A stretch of 64,000 nt of DNA from the NCBI RefSeq assembly GCF_036014175.1, contig NZ_CP107917.1:434001-498000 (forward strand). The letters run 5' to 3'. Below the pieces are notes generated by a model that saw nothing but the letters and a program-made list of their open reading frames with translations, was not told the DNA's origin and made no database searches. Positions 54,031-63,332 of this stretch are shown in pieces (position 1 is the stretch's first letter; each line of letters begins with the position of its first letter). This DNA comes from Streptomyces sp. NBC_00443. GTDB taxonomy: Bacteria; Actinomycetota; Actinomycetes; Streptomycetales; Streptomycetaceae. A program made the translations under genes and the position numbers.

Positions 54031-54896
54031 GCGGGGGCATCCAGCGCGTCGGGGTGGTCGGCGGCGGGCAGATGGGGGCCGGGATCGCCGAGGTGTGCGC
54101 ACGGGCCGGACTCGACACGGTGGTCTGCGAAGTGGACGCGGTCGCGGCCCGCGCGGCGCGGGACCGGGTGGCGGCGTCTCTGGACCGCGCGGTCCGCCGC
54201 GGCAAGCTGGAGGAGGCCGCGGCGCGGGACGCGCTCGCCCGCATGGTCTTCAGCGGCAGCCTGGACGATCTCGCCGACCGGCAGCTCGTCGTCGAGGCCG
54301 TCATCGAGAACCCGGCCGCCAAGACCGAGGTCTTCGCCGCGCTCGACAAGATCGTCGAGGACCCCGAGGCGGTGCTGGCGACCAACACCTCCGCACTGCC
54401 GATCATGCGGCTCGGCATGGCGACCGGCCGGGCGGACCGGGTGGTGGGCCTGCACTTCTTCAACCCGGTGCCCGTCCTGCCGCTGGTCGAGATCGTGACC
54501 TCGCTGCACACCTCAGGGGCGACGATCACCGCGGTCGAGGACTTCGCGACCCGCGCGCTCGGCAAGACCGCGATCCGCTCCCAGGACCGGGCAGGCTTCG
54601 TCGTCAACGCCCTGCTCGTCCCGTACCTGCTGTCCGCGGTCCGGATGGCGGAGTCCGGCTTCGCCACCGCCACCGACATCGACACGGGCATGGAGCTGGG
54701 CTGCGCCCACCCCATGGGCCCGCTCAGGCTCGCGGACCTGATCGGCCTCGACACCGTCGCCTCGATCGCCGAGTCGCTCTACGACGAGTTCAGGGAACCT
54801 CTCTACGCCCCTCCCCCGCTGCTCCAGCGGATGGTGGAGGCGGGACTGCTCGGCCGGAAGGCCGGTCGCGGGTTCCACATCTACGACCAGGACTGA
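54027..54896 (+). CDS. 3-hydroxybutyryl-CoA dehydrogenase
   Basis: The 289-residue NAD(P)-dependent enzyme oxidises 3-hydroxyacyl-CoA. The N-terminal Rossmann motif is GVVGGGQMGAGIAEV; 'NTSALPIMRLG', 'GLHFFNPVPVLPLVEIV' with the catalytic His in the HFFNP block, and the C-terminal 'MELGCAHPMGPLRLADLIGLD' follow. It is a single-domain HBDH (as in PHB or ethylmalonyl-CoA metabolism), not a fused FadB. Its ATGA overlap with aceB puts it in the glyoxylate operon, which links acetyl-CoA assimilation to C4 acyl-CoA chemistry. Confidence 0.93.
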   Translation: MSGGIQRVGVVGGGQMGAGIAEVCARAGLDTVVCEVDAVAARAARDRVAASLDRAVRRGKLEEAAARDALARMVFSGSLDDLADRQLVVEAVIENPAAKTEVFAALDKIVEDPEAVLATNTSALPIMRLGMATGRADRVVGLHFFNPVPVLPLVEIVTSLHTSGATITAVEDFATRALGKTAIRSQDRAGFVVNALLVPYLLSAVRMAESGFATATDIDTGMELGCAHPMGPLRLADLIGLDTVASIAESLYDEFREPLYAPPPLLQRMVEAGLLGRKAGRGFHIYDQD

Positions 54897-54906
54897 GGGC
54901 CTGGTA

Positions 54907-55009
54907 CGACGCGGGCTGAGGGGCCCGCGTCGCCGCCGGGAGTGAGGGTTCCCGCGCGGTGGACACAGGGGAAGGGCGGGAAGCGCGTATACGGCGCGCG
55001 TCCCGCCCT
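54907..55009 (+). terminator. Two hairpins after the glyoxylate operon
   Basis: CGACGCGGGC-TGAGGG-GCCCGCGTCG (54907-54932) is a perfect 10-bp stem with a 6-base loop, directly after the operon's last stop. A second, with AGGGCGGGA at 54973-54981 and TCCCGCCCT at 55001-55009, follows 40 bases later. Together they should end the operon before the metE leader. Confidence 0.75.
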
Positions 55010-55114
55010 GTGGCGTTCCGGCTCTCGGGACCCGCAGGGCGCTCAGGGCGCTCAGGTGTCCCATTTCACCATCCGAATCATGGACGCCGCGGTTCCCTCC
55101 GCGGTGCCACCCCG

Positions 55115-55330
55115 TAGGCTGGCCGGTGCAGCTGGTTCGCCCCGCCCGCCAGGTGGGATGCGTCGCAAGAGGGAACCCGGTGGGAATCCGGGACTGCCCC
55201 GCAGCGGTGAGTGGGAACGACCGCCGTCATCCGCACTGGGCCCGAGACAAGGGCCTGGGAAGCGACGGCCAGTAGGTGTCCTCCGGTCAGGAGGATGTGC
55301 CCGCGAGTCCGAAGACCTGCCAACTGCCCG
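55115..55330 (+). ncRNA. Cobalamin riboswitch (metE leader)
   Basis: The leader has the parts of an AdoCbl riboswitch in order: GGTGCAGCTGGTTC-like start (55125 on), the core GGTGGGAATCCGGGACTGCC (55179 on) followed by CCGCAGCGGTGAG, a variable arm, and the B12 box as AGTCCGAAGACCTGCC (55306-55321). It lies 170 bases before metE. Known switches of this class turn off the gene when coenzyme B12 is present, which suits the B12-independent methionine synthase. The exact limits are approximate. Confidence 0.93.
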
Positions 55331-55503
55331 CGCGCGGACGACTCGTGCGCGGACATCCCGGTGACCTCGTGGGCGGGTCGGCGTACATACCAGACGGACG
55401 ACCGTGCCCAGCCGCGCACGCTCCGACCGTCCGGTTCGTCACCCCTTCGCGCTCTCGTCCCGTCCCCGGGATCTCAGGGATTCATCTCGCGAAGGAGATC
55501 TCC

Positions 55504-57822
55504 GTGACCACGAAGTCCGCAGCCGCGGCAGCACGGGCCACCGTGTCCGGCTACCCCCGCCAGGGCGCGAACCGGGAACTGAAGAAGGCGATCGAGGGCT
55601 ACTGGAAGGACCGCGTCACCGCCGACGCGCTGCGCACCGCGGCCGCCGAACTGCGCGCCGCCAACTGGCGTCAGCTGGCCGGCGCCGGCATCCACGAGGT
55701 CCCGACGGGCGACTTCTCGTACTACGACCACGTCCTGGACACCACCGTCATGGTCGGCGCGATCCCCGAGCGCCACCGGCACGCCGTCACGGCCGACACC
55801 CTCGACGGATACTTCGCCATGGCGCGCGGCACGCAGGACGTGGCGCCGCTGGAGATGACGAAGTGGTTCGACACGAACTACCACTACCTGGTGCCGGAGT
55901 TGGGCCCGGACACCGTCTTCACGGCCGACTCGGCCAAGCAGGTCGCCGAGCTGAAGGAGGCCCTGGCGCTGGGGTTGACCGCCCGCCCCGTCCTGGTCGG
56001 CCCGGTCACCTACCTGCTGCTCGCCAAGCCCGCCCCCGGTGTGCCCGCGGACTTCGAGCCGCTCACCCTCCTGGACCGCCTGCTGCCGGTGTACGCCGAG
56101 GTCCTCGCCGACCTGCGCGCGGCCGGCGCTGAGTGGACACAGCTCGACGAACCCGCACTCGTCCAGGACCGCACCCCGGCCGAGCTGAACGCCGCCGAGC
56201 GCGCCTACCGTGATCTCGGTGCCCTCACCGACCGTCCGAAGCTGCTGGTCGCCTCGTACTTCGACCGGCTCGGCGACGCCCTGCCGGTGCTGGCGAAGGC
56301 CCCGGTCGACGGGCTGGCGCTGGACTTCACCGAGTCCGCCGCCGCCAACCTCGACGCGCTCGCCGCCGTCGGCGGGCTGCCGGGCAAGCGCCTGGTCGCC
56401 GGCGTGGTCAACGGCCGCAACATCTGGGTCAACGACCTGGAGAAGTCCCTGTCCACCCTGGGCACCCTGCTCGGGCTGGCGGACCGGGTGGACGTGGCCG
56501 CCTCCTGCTCCCTCCTGCATGTGCCCCTGGACACGGGCCTGGAGCGGGACATCGAGCCGCAGGTCCTGCGCTGGCTGGCCTTCGCCAAGCAGAAGACCGC
56601 CGAGATCGTCACCCTCGCCAAGGGCCTCGCCCAGGGCACCCACACCATCTCCGCCGAACTCGCCGCCAACCGGGCCGACCTGGCGTCCCGCGCCGGCTCG
56701 CCGATCACCCGTGACCCGGCCGTCCGTGCCCGCGCCGCCGCCGTGACCGAGGCCGACGCCCGCCGGTCCCAGCCGTACTCCGAACGCGCCGCCGCCCAGC
56801 GCGCCCACCTCGGCCTGCCCCTGCTGCCGACCACGACCATCGGCTCCTTCCCGCAGACCGGCGAACTGCGCGCCGCACGCGCCGACCTGCGCGGCGGGCG
56901 CATCGACGCCGCAGGGTACGAGGAGCGCATCAAGGCCGAGATCCAGGAGGTGATCTCCTTCCAGGAGAAGACCGGGATCGACGTCCTGGTGCACGGCGAG
57001 GCCGAACGCAACGACATGGTCCAGTACTTCGCCGAGCAGCTCACCGGCTACCTCGCCACCCAGCACGGCTGGGTCCAGTCCTACGGCACCCGCTACGTCC
57101 GTCCGCCGATCCTGGCCGGCGACATCTCCCGCCCCGAGCCGATGACGGTGCGCTGGACGCAGTACGCCCAGTCCCTCACCGAACGCCCCGTCAAGGGCAT
57201 GCTCACGGGCCCGGTGACCATGCTCGCCTGGTCCTTCGTCCGCGACGACCAGCCACTGGGAGACACGGCCCGGCAGGTCGCCCTCGCCCTGCGCGACGAG
57301 GTCAACGACCTGGAGGCGGCCGGGACTTCGGTCATCCAGGCCGACGAACCCGCGCTGCGCGAGACCCTGCCGCTGCGCTCCGCCGACCATCCGGCCTACC
57401 TGGCCTGGGCGACGGAGGCGTTCCGGCTCAGCACGAGCGGTGTGCGTCCGGAAACTCAGATCCACACCCACATGTGCTACGCCGAGTTCGGCGACATCGT
57501 CCAGGCCATCGACGACCTCGACGCCGACGTCATCAGCCTGGAGGCAGCCCGCTCGCACATGCAGGTCGCCCGCGAACTCGCCGCCCACGGCTACCCGCGC
57601 GAGGCCGGCCCCGGCGTGTACGACATCCACTCCCCCCGAGTCCCCAGCGCCGAGGAGGCGGCGTCCCTGCTGCGCACCGGCCTCAAGGCCATCCCGGCCG
57701 AACGGCTCTGGGTCAACCCGGACTGCGGCCTGAAGACCCGCGGCTGGCCCGAGACCCGCGCCTCCCTGGAGAACCTGGTCACCGCGGCCCGCACGGTCCG
57801 TGAGGAGCTCTCCGCGTCCTGA
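55504..57822 (+). CDS. metE: Cobalamin-independent methionine synthase
   Basis: The 772-residue enzyme transfers a methyl group from methyltetrahydrofolate triglutamate to homocysteine, forming methionine without B12. The N-terminal half opens 'VSGYPRQGANRELKKAIEGYWK'. The C-terminal catalytic half contains 'LPTTTIGSFPQT', the zinc ligands in HTHMCYAEF (His, Cys) and NPDCGLKTR (Cys), and 'IQADEPALRE'. The GTG start at 55504 follows AAGGAG. A cobalamin riboswitch lies upstream, so expression should fall when B12 supports MetH. Confidence 0.97.
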   Translation: MTTKSAAAAARATVSGYPRQGANRELKKAIEGYWKDRVTADALRTAAAELRAANWRQLAGAGIHEVPTGDFSYYDHVLDTTVMVGAIPERHRHAVTADTLDGYFAMARGTQDVAPLEMTKWFDTNYHYLVPELGPDTVFTADSAKQVAELKEALALGLTARPVLVGPVTYLLLAKPAPGVPADFEPLTLLDRLLPVYAEVLADLRAAGAEWTQLDEPALVQDRTPAELNAAERAYRDLGALTDRPKLLVASYFDRLGDALPVLAKAPVDGLALDFTESAAANLDALAAVGGLPGKRLVAGVVNGRNIWVNDLEKSLSTLGTLLGLADRVDVAASCSLLHVPLDTGLERDIEPQVLRWLAFAKQKTAEIVTLAKGLAQGTHTISAELAANRADLASRAGSPITRDPAVRARAAAVTEADARRSQPYSERAAAQRAHLGLPLLPTTTIGSFPQTGELRAARADLRGGRIDAAGYEERIKAEIQEVISFQEKTGIDVLVHGEAERNDMVQYFAEQLTGYLATQHGWVQSYGTRYVRPPILAGDISRPEPMTVRWTQYAQSLTERPVKGMLTGPVTMLAWSFVRDDQPLGDTARQVALALRDEVNDLEAAGTSVIQADEPALRETLPLRSADHPAYLAWATEAFRLSTSGVRPETQIHTHMCYAEFGDIVQAIDDLDADVISLEAARSHMQVARELAAHGYPREAGPGVYDIHSPRVPSAEEAASLLRTGLKAIPAERLWVNPDCGLKTRGWPETRASLENLVTAARTVREELSAS

Positions 57823-57848
57823 GTCCGGGCGCGCTCGGAGGTGGACTG

Positions 57849-57880
57849 CCGGGGAGGGAGCGTCCGCGTCCCCTCCCCGG
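57849..57880 (+). terminator. Terminator after metE
   Basis: A perfect 10-bp stem, CCGGGGAGGG (57849-57858) with CCCTCCCCGG (57871-57880), lies 27 bases after the metE stop. Confidence 0.8.
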
Positions 57881-57897
57881 TCCCGATGTCCGGAGCG

Positions 57898-58185
57898 TTA
57901 CCCGGCCACCACCGCCACCGCTCGCTGATCCGGCCCCGCGTACGACGCGAGAGGCCGGATCAGCGAGTTGTGGGCGAGCTGTTCGGTGATGTGGGCGGTC
58001 CAGCCGGTGATGCGGCTCATCACGAAGACCGGCGTGAAGAGCGGGATGTCGAAGCCCAGCTAGTGGTAGGCCAGGCCGGCCGGGTAGTCCAGGCTGGGGT
58101 GGATGCCCTTGCGGCTGAGCATGGCGTGGCGCAGGGCCGCGTGCAGCGTGGCCAGGCGGGTGACCTCTGGGTCGGCCACGCGGTG
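57898..58185 (-). pseudogene. C-terminal remnant of a citrate/2-methylcitrate synthase
   Basis: Read on the minus strand the stretch encodes '[28 protein letters not shown]', then a TAG, then 'LGFDIPLFTPVFVMSRITGWTAHITEQLAHNSLIRPLASYAGPDQRAV' and a stop at 57898. This is the last quarter of a citrate synthase family protein ('G.DIPLFTPVFV.SR..GW.AHI.EQ...N.LIRP...Y.G'). The rest of the gene is absent: at about 58190 the sequence switches to a regulator fragment on the other strand. The gene is dead both through truncation and through the internal stop. Confidence 0.85.
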
Positions 58186-58199
58186 CTTCGGCGTGGGCT

Positions 58200-58539
58200 C
58201 AGAGACGCTCTGCCACCGCCTGAGCACCCTTCAGCACACCGGCCACCGTGGGGTCTCCTTCTCCTTCCCGCGGGTCGACCGTGCCGCCAACATCTCCAAG
58301 CGGCAGTCCGCGACCGACTTCCACTTCTCCAGGCTCGGCGGCACCTGCCCGCTGTGGACGGTGTACGAGGCGTTCTCCGCGCCCGGACGGATTCTGACCC
58401 AGGTCACCGAAATACCGGACGGGGAGCAGTACTTCTGGATCGCCCGGACCATCACCCGCGGCGGTTTCGGTCACCACGCCCCACGCCCCACGCGCCGAGT
58501 TCGCCGTCGCCCTCGGCTGCGAGCTGCCAGTCTCCTAGT
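58200..58539 (+). pseudogene. Internal/C-terminal remnant of a RamB/ScfR-like regulator
   Basis: On the plus strand the stretch encodes '[56 protein letters not shown]' and '[27 protein letters not shown]', closely matching residues of the ramB-like protein at 49240-50655. The N-terminal HTH part is missing. Near 58478-58495 the unit ACGCCCC is doubled, which shifts the frame; without it '[15 protein letters not shown]' continues. It ends at a TAG at 58537-58539. In related bacteria such a regulator is divergent from methylcitrate synthase, which fits the citrate synthase remnant to its left. Confidence 0.8.
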
Positions 58540-58557
58540 CGTAGACCTGGTCCGCGG

Positions 58558-59453
58558 TCATGCCTGCTCCCCGCCCTGATCTCTGATGGTCCGTACGATG
58601 CCGGAGAAGTCCTCCGTGTCACCGACGCGCCCGGCGTATGCGGCGTACAACTCGGCCGCGCGCAGGCCGAGTTCCGCGTGCACGGCACCCGCGCGCACCG
58701 CGTTGGCGGCCAGCCCCAGGTCCTTGGCCATGAGGGACGCGGCAAAGCCCGGCCGGTAGTCACGGTCGGCGGGGCTGGTCGGCACAGGGCCGGGGACGGG
58801 ACAGTTGACGCTGAGCGCCCAGCACTGCCCGGACGCCGTGGACGCCACGTCGAACAGCGCCTGGTGGGACAGCCCCAGGCTCTCGGCGAGGACGAACGCC
58901 TCGCTGACGGCGATCATGGAGACGCCGAGGATCATGTTGTTGCAGATCTTGGCGGCCTGTCCGGCGCCCGCGCCACCGCAGTGGACGGCTTTCCTGCCCA
59001 TGGCCTCCAGCAGGGGTCGCGCCTCGGCGAACTCCCCCTCTCCTCCGCCCGCCATGAAGGTCAGCGTGGCGGCCTCGGCGCCGACGACCCCGCCGGACAC
59101 GGGCGCGTCAAGGGCCCGCATCCCTGCGGCCACGGCACGTTCGTGGGCGGTGCGGGCGTCGGCGACGTCGATGGTGGAGCAGTCGACGAAGAGGGTGCGG
59201 GGCTGCCCGCGGCGAGGATGTCGTAGTAGAGGCCGAGGACCTGGCGGCCGGCGGGCAGCATGGAGATGACCACCTCCGCCCCGGCGACGGCGTCGGCAGT
59301 GGAGGCGGCCGGCTCGACACCGGCTGCGGCGGCGCTGTCCAGCGCGGCGGGCACGAGATCGTGACCGAGCACCCGATAGCCGGCCTTGACCAGGTTGCCG
59401 GCCATGGGGCCGCCCATGTGTCCGAGTCCGATGAACGCGACGGTTCTGCTCAC
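58558..59453 (-). CDS. mmsB: 3-hydroxyisobutyrate dehydrogenase (frame break near 59206)
   Basis: Joined, the protein has 298 residues and oxidises 3-hydroxyisobutyrate to methylmalonate semialdehyde, a step of valine breakdown. The NAD-binding opening is '[29 protein letters not shown]'; '[11 protein letters not shown]' and '[22 protein letters not shown]' follow; the catalytic Lys is in '[15 protein letters not shown]'. A base is missing in the CCC run near 59206 (restored: [13 protein letters not shown]). The GTG start at 59453 overlaps the stop of the upstream enoyl-CoA hydratase-type gene (GTGA). It is the last gene of the operon. Confidence 0.87.
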
Positions 59454-60527
59454 CAGGCCACCTCCGTGGTGGTGTCGGGTCCGGCAAGCCCGAGTTCGCG
59501 CCCGCCGGGAGGGTGGAAGAAGCGCTCGACGTCGGTGCCGGTCACCTCGACGAGGGTGGCCGGCGACCAGCGCGGGTCGCGGTCCTTGTCGATGACCTGG
59601 GCGCGGATGCCCTCGACCAGGTCGGGAGCGGGCAGGGCCGCGCAGGAGACGCGGTACTCCTGCTCCAGGACCTGTTCCAGCGAGGCGAGCCGACGGGCGC
59701 GGCGCAGGGCGGCCAGGGTGACCTTGAGCGCGGTGGGCGACTTGGCGAGCAGGGTCTCCGCCGCGTCCTTCGCGGCGAGATCGCCGTGGGCGAGCAGCCG
59801 CTCGACGATCTCCTCGACGGAGCCGGCGGCGTAGCAGGCGTCGATCCACTCGCGCCGAACGGCCAACTCCCCCGTGGGAGAAGGCCGCAGTTGGCGGGCC
59901 AGGGCTTCTCGCACGGGTACGTCGGCGAGGTCGTCGACGAACTCGCGGAGCGAGGCGGACGGCATGTAGAGGTCGGCGAGTCCGCACAACAGGGCGTCGC
60001 CGGCATTGATCTGAGCCCCCGTCAGCGCCAGGTGAGTGCCCAGCTCGCCGGGCGCGAGCGCGAGGAGATACGTGCCGCCGACCGTCCGGCACGAAGCCGA
60101 TCCCGGTCTCGGGCATCGCGATCCTGGACCGGTCCGTGACGATACGGACGCTGCCGTGCGCGGAGACGCCGACGCCGCCGCCCATGACGATGCCGTCCAT
60201 GACGGCGACGTACGGCTTCGGGTAGCGGGCAATGCGGGCGTTCAGGTGGTACTCGTCCCGCCAGAAGTCCGCGCTGGCGGTGCCGTCACCGTCGCGGGCG
60301 TCATCGTGGATGGCGCGGATGTCGCCCCCGGCGCACAGTCCGCGCTCCCCCGCGCCGGTGAGGACGACGGTCTCGACGGTTCGGTCCTCCTCCCAGGCGG
60401 TCAGTGCCTCGTCGATGCGGCGGACCATCGCGTGGGTCAGGGCGTTGAGGGCCTTGGGACGGTTGAGCGTGATGTGAGCGGCCCGGCCGGCCGTGTGCAG
60501 CGCGACGGGCTCTCCGGCGCCGGTCAT
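59450..60527 (-). CDS. Enoyl-CoA hydratase/isomerase family; probable 3-hydroxyisobutyryl-CoA hydrolase (frame break near 60082)
   Basis: Joined, the protein has 358 residues, longer than simple crotonases (about 260) and like 3-hydroxyisobutyryl-CoA hydrolases (ECH_2). It contains 'ALNALTHAMVRRIDEAL', 'VVLTGAGERGLCAGGDIRAI' with the oxyanion loop, 'YVAVMDGIVMGGGVGVSAHG' and 'MPETGIGFVPDVGGTYLLAL'. One extra G near 60082 breaks the frame at the last of these. In the valine pathway this enzyme yields 3-hydroxyisobutyrate for mmsB, which overlaps its end. The ATG at 60527 overlaps the stop of the acyl-CoA dehydrogenase. Confidence 0.85.
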
Positions 60528-61327
60528 CCGAACGCCTCCGTCAGGCCGCGGGCCACGATGACGCGCATGATCTCGTTGGTTCCTTCCAGGATCTGCTGGA
60601 CCCGCAGGTCACGGACGATCTTCTCGATGCCGTACTCGCTCAGGTAGCCGTAGCCGCCGTGGAGTTGGAGCGCCCGGTCGGCCACGGTGTTCCCCGTGTC
60701 GGTGGCGAACCGCTTCGCCATGGCGCACAGGTACGGCGCCTGTGGGTCCCCGCGGTCCAGGGCCTGGGCGGCCTGCTGGACCAGGGCGCGGGCGGCGGCG
60801 AGTTCCGTCGCCATGTCGGCCAGGCGGAAGCGCAGCGCCTCGGCGTCCAGGAGCCGCCGGCCGAATGCCTCCCGGTCCGCCAGGTGAGCCAGGCTGCGGT
60901 CCAGGGCGCTGCGGGCGCCGCCGGGGGAACAGGCCGCGATGCCGAGACGGCCGCCGTTGAGGCCGTTCATGGCGATACGGAAACCCTCGCCCTCCCGGCC
61001 GAGGAGCCGGTCGGCGGGTACGCGGACCCCGTCCAGGACGACCTGGCGGGTGGGCTGGGCGTTCCAGCCCATCTTGCGTTCGTCGGCGCCGAAGGACAGG
61101 CCCGGGTCGTCCTTGTCGACGAGGAACGCGGACACGCCGTCGGCGCCCTCGCCGCCGGTGCGCGCCATCACCACATACAGCTGGGCGGCGCCCGCACCGG
61201 AGATGAACTGCTTGACGCCGGAAAGCACCCAGTGGTCGCCGTCGCGCACGGCTCGGGTGCTGAGGGCGGCCGCGTCCGAGCCGGCGCCCGGCTCGGTGAG
61301 GCAGTAGCCGGCAAGGTCCTCCATCGC
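60524..61327 (-). pseudogene. Acyl-CoA dehydrogenase lacking its N-terminal third
   Basis: The remaining 265 or so residues cover the middle and C-terminal domains: 'LAGYCLTEPGAGSDAAALSTRAV', 'GVKQFISGAGAAQLYVVMART', and the C-terminal 'LQLHGGYGYLSEYGIEKIVRDLRVQQILEGTNEIMRVI' with the catalytic Glu region. The first 110-120 residues that normally precede 'LA.YCLTEPGAGSD' are absent; at about 61328 the sequence becomes a serine hydrolase fragment on the other strand. By context (followed by ECH_2 and mmsB) it was an isobutyryl-CoA dehydrogenase of valine breakdown. An internal ATG near 61324 could still give a truncated protein, but an active one is unlikely. Confidence 0.75.
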
Positions 61328-61329
61328 GC

Positions 61330-61590
61330 CCGACCGGCAACCCGGACGGCCGGGCACACGGCCTCGGCCTGGAGAGCAGGCCGCTGCCCTGCGGCGGCCG
61401 CTACTGGGGGCACACCGGCGACATCCCCGGGTACGAGACGGCGGGCGGTGCCACGGTCGACGGCAGACAGGCGACGGTCATGGTGAACCTCGGCCCGGGT
61501 GGTCCGGACGCACAGAGCGACGACATCAAGGCGGCCGTCCGGACGGCGCTCTGCGAGGGACGTGAGGGCCGACCCTCGAACACCCGATAG
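61330..61590 (+). pseudogene. C-terminal remnant of a serine hydrolase (D-Ala-D-Ala carboxypeptidase/beta-lactamase class)
   Basis: The plus-strand frame reads 'GLGLESRPLPCGGRYWGHTGDIPGYETAGGATVDGRQATVMVNLGP' and ends TAG at 61588. 'YWGHTGDIPGYET' is the HxG (KTG-box equivalent) region of class C-like D-Ala-D-Ala carboxypeptidases. The catalytic SxxK and YxN parts are missing. The 5' end merges directly with the truncated acyl-CoA dehydrogenase, which points the other way. Confidence 0.75.
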
Positions 61591-61607
61591 CCGAGCCCCC
61601 CTTGGAC

Positions 61608-63332
61608 TCATATCCAGGTGTCGAGCCACATCCTGGCGTGCCAGTCGGCATAGGGGATCGTCTGCCCGCTGTAGATCGGGAAGAAGTAGATGAAGTTCCA
61701 GCCGATGAGCAGGACCAGCGCCCCCGCCGCGACCGCACCCCCCGTGCGGCGCGTCTCGCCGGCCCCCGGCGGACCCAGCAGCGCGCCGAGCATCATCGCC
61801 ACGGCCAGACACAGGTACGGCACGAAGACGACCGCGTAGAAGGAGAAGATCGTGCGGTCCTGGTACAGGAACCAGGGCAGGTAACCGGCGCCCACCGCAC
61901 ACAGGACGGCGCCGGCACGCCAGTCGCGGCGCAGGGCCCATCGGTAGAGCAGATATACGAGGGCGAAGCACGCCGTCCACCACAGCAGCGGCGTGCCGAG
62001 GGCGAGGATCGTCTGCGAGCAGTCGACCGTCGTGCGGCAGCCGTCCGTTCCGGGTTTCGGCGACTCGTAGTGGAAGAGCACCGGGCGGCCGAGGACCAGC
62101 CAACTCCAGGGGCTGGACTCGTACTTGTGGAAGCTGTGCAGCCCCACGTTGAACTGATACACCCCGTATTCGTAGTGCCACAGGCTGCGCAGCGGAGCGG
62201 GGATCCACGACCAGGTGCCACCACGCCCGTCGGCCCAGTGGCGCGCGTAGCCGTGGTCGGAGCGGAACCAGCCGGTCCAGGTGGCCACGTACGTCACCAC
62301 GGCGACGGGGACAACGGACAGCACCGACCATCCGAGGTCCTTGCGCAGGACCGCCAGGTACGGGTGCCGCGCCCCTGCCACGCGGCGGGAGCCGACGTCC
62401 CACAGCAGGGTCAGGACCATGAAGAAGGCGAGGAAGTACAGGCCGTTCCACTTGGTCGCGGCCGCGAGTCCCAGGAAGAATCCGGCCGCGAGCCGCCATG
62501 GACGCAATCCCGTCCCGGCGTGGTCGCCGGTGTGCCGGTCCGGGCGCACATGGCCGTCCTCGCCGACCGGCAGTGCGGCCGCGAGTCGGGCCCGCGCGTG
62601 GTCCCGGTCGATCAGGAGGCTCCCGAACGCGGCCAGGACGAAGAACATGACGATCAGGTCCAGCAGCGCCGTACGGCTCATCACGTAGTGCAGACCGTCG
62701 ACGGCCAGCAGCGCGCCGGCCAGGCAGCCCAGCGCCGTCGAACGGAACAGGCGGCGGCCTATTCGGCACAGCATCAGCACCGACAGCGCGCCCAGGACCG
62801 CCGTCATGAAGCGCCAGCCGAAGGGGCTCAGGCCGAACATCCACTCGCCGGCTGCTATCACCCACTTCCCCATCGGCGGGTGGGCGACGAAGGCGCCGGT
62901 GTCGGAGAGCGGGATCACCTGGGGGTCCGCGAGTACCTGCGGGTCGGCGATCTTCCGGTCCGGCCACGTGCCCTCGTAGCCGAACTGCAGCACGGACCAG
63001 GCGTCCTTGGCGTAGAAGGTCTCGTCGAAGACGACGTCGCGTGGACGCCCGAGGTGCCAGAGGCGGATCGCTGCGGCCAGGGCGGCGACGAGTACCGGCC
63101 CCAGCCATTCGATCACCTTCGCGAGGGTGTGCGCGCGTGCCGGGCCGAGGCGCGTGAGGTACGGGGTACGGGTTGCGGGCTTGGGGAAGGGGGGAACGAG
63201 ACGTTCGCGGATGTCGGTCCGAGGGCGTCCGACGTATCCGAACCGGCGCAGACGGGCCTGCCAGTCATGGGGAGTTGTCGTCGGCGGGGTGCCGTCGAGG
63301 ACCTGGGCCCGCGACACGCTGCTACTCGTCAT
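61608..63332 (-). CDS. pmt: Protein O-mannosyltransferase
   Basis: The 574-residue membrane protein has about ten helices and belongs to the GT39 family. Actinobacterial Pmt transfers mannose from polyprenyl-phosphate-mannose to secreted proteins outside the membrane. The catalytic acidic pair is in 'VVFDETFYAKDAWSVLQFGYEGTWPD' near residue 100, and 'FVAHPPMGKWVIAAGEW' and 'ATKWNGLYFL' are family blocks. In Streptomyces it serves as phage receptor glycosylation and affects antibiotic sensitivity. The ATG at 63332 is the likely start; the coding frame is unbroken. Confidence 0.93.
   Translation of the reverse strand: MTSSSVSRAQVLDGTPPTTTPHDWQARLRRFGYVGRPRTDIRERLVPPFPKPATRTPYLTRLGPARAHTLAKVIEWLGPVLVAALAAAIRLWHLGRPRDVVFDETFYAKDAWSVLQFGYEGTWPDRKIADPQVLADPQVIPLSDTGAFVAHPPMGKWVIAAGEWMFGLSPFGWRFMTAVLGALSVLMLCRIGRRLFRSTALGCLAGALLAVDGLHYVMSRTALLDLIVMFFVLAAFGSLLIDRDHARARLAAALPVGEDGHVRPDRHTGDHAGTGLRPWRLAAGFFLGLAAATKWNGLYFLAFFMVLTLLWDVGSRRVAGARHPYLAVLRKDLGWSVLSVVPVAVVTYVATWTGWFRSDHGYARHWADGRGGTWSWIPAPLRSLWHYEYGVYQFNVGLHSFHKYESSPWSWLVLGRPVLFHYESPKPGTDGCRTTVDCSQTILALGTPLLWWTACFALVYLLYRWALRRDWRAGAVLCAVGAGYLPWFLYQDRTIFSFYAVVFVPYLCLAVAMMLGALLGPPGAGETRRTGGAVAAGALVLLIGWNFIYFFPIYSGQTIPYADWHARMWLDTWI

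Noticed and set aside
58190..61328. Inversion of the segment between the two head-to-head fusions
   Set aside because: Flipping the segment does not rejoin any of the four truncated genes; each breakpoint lacks 5' parts of both partners, so deletions or collapse fit better.
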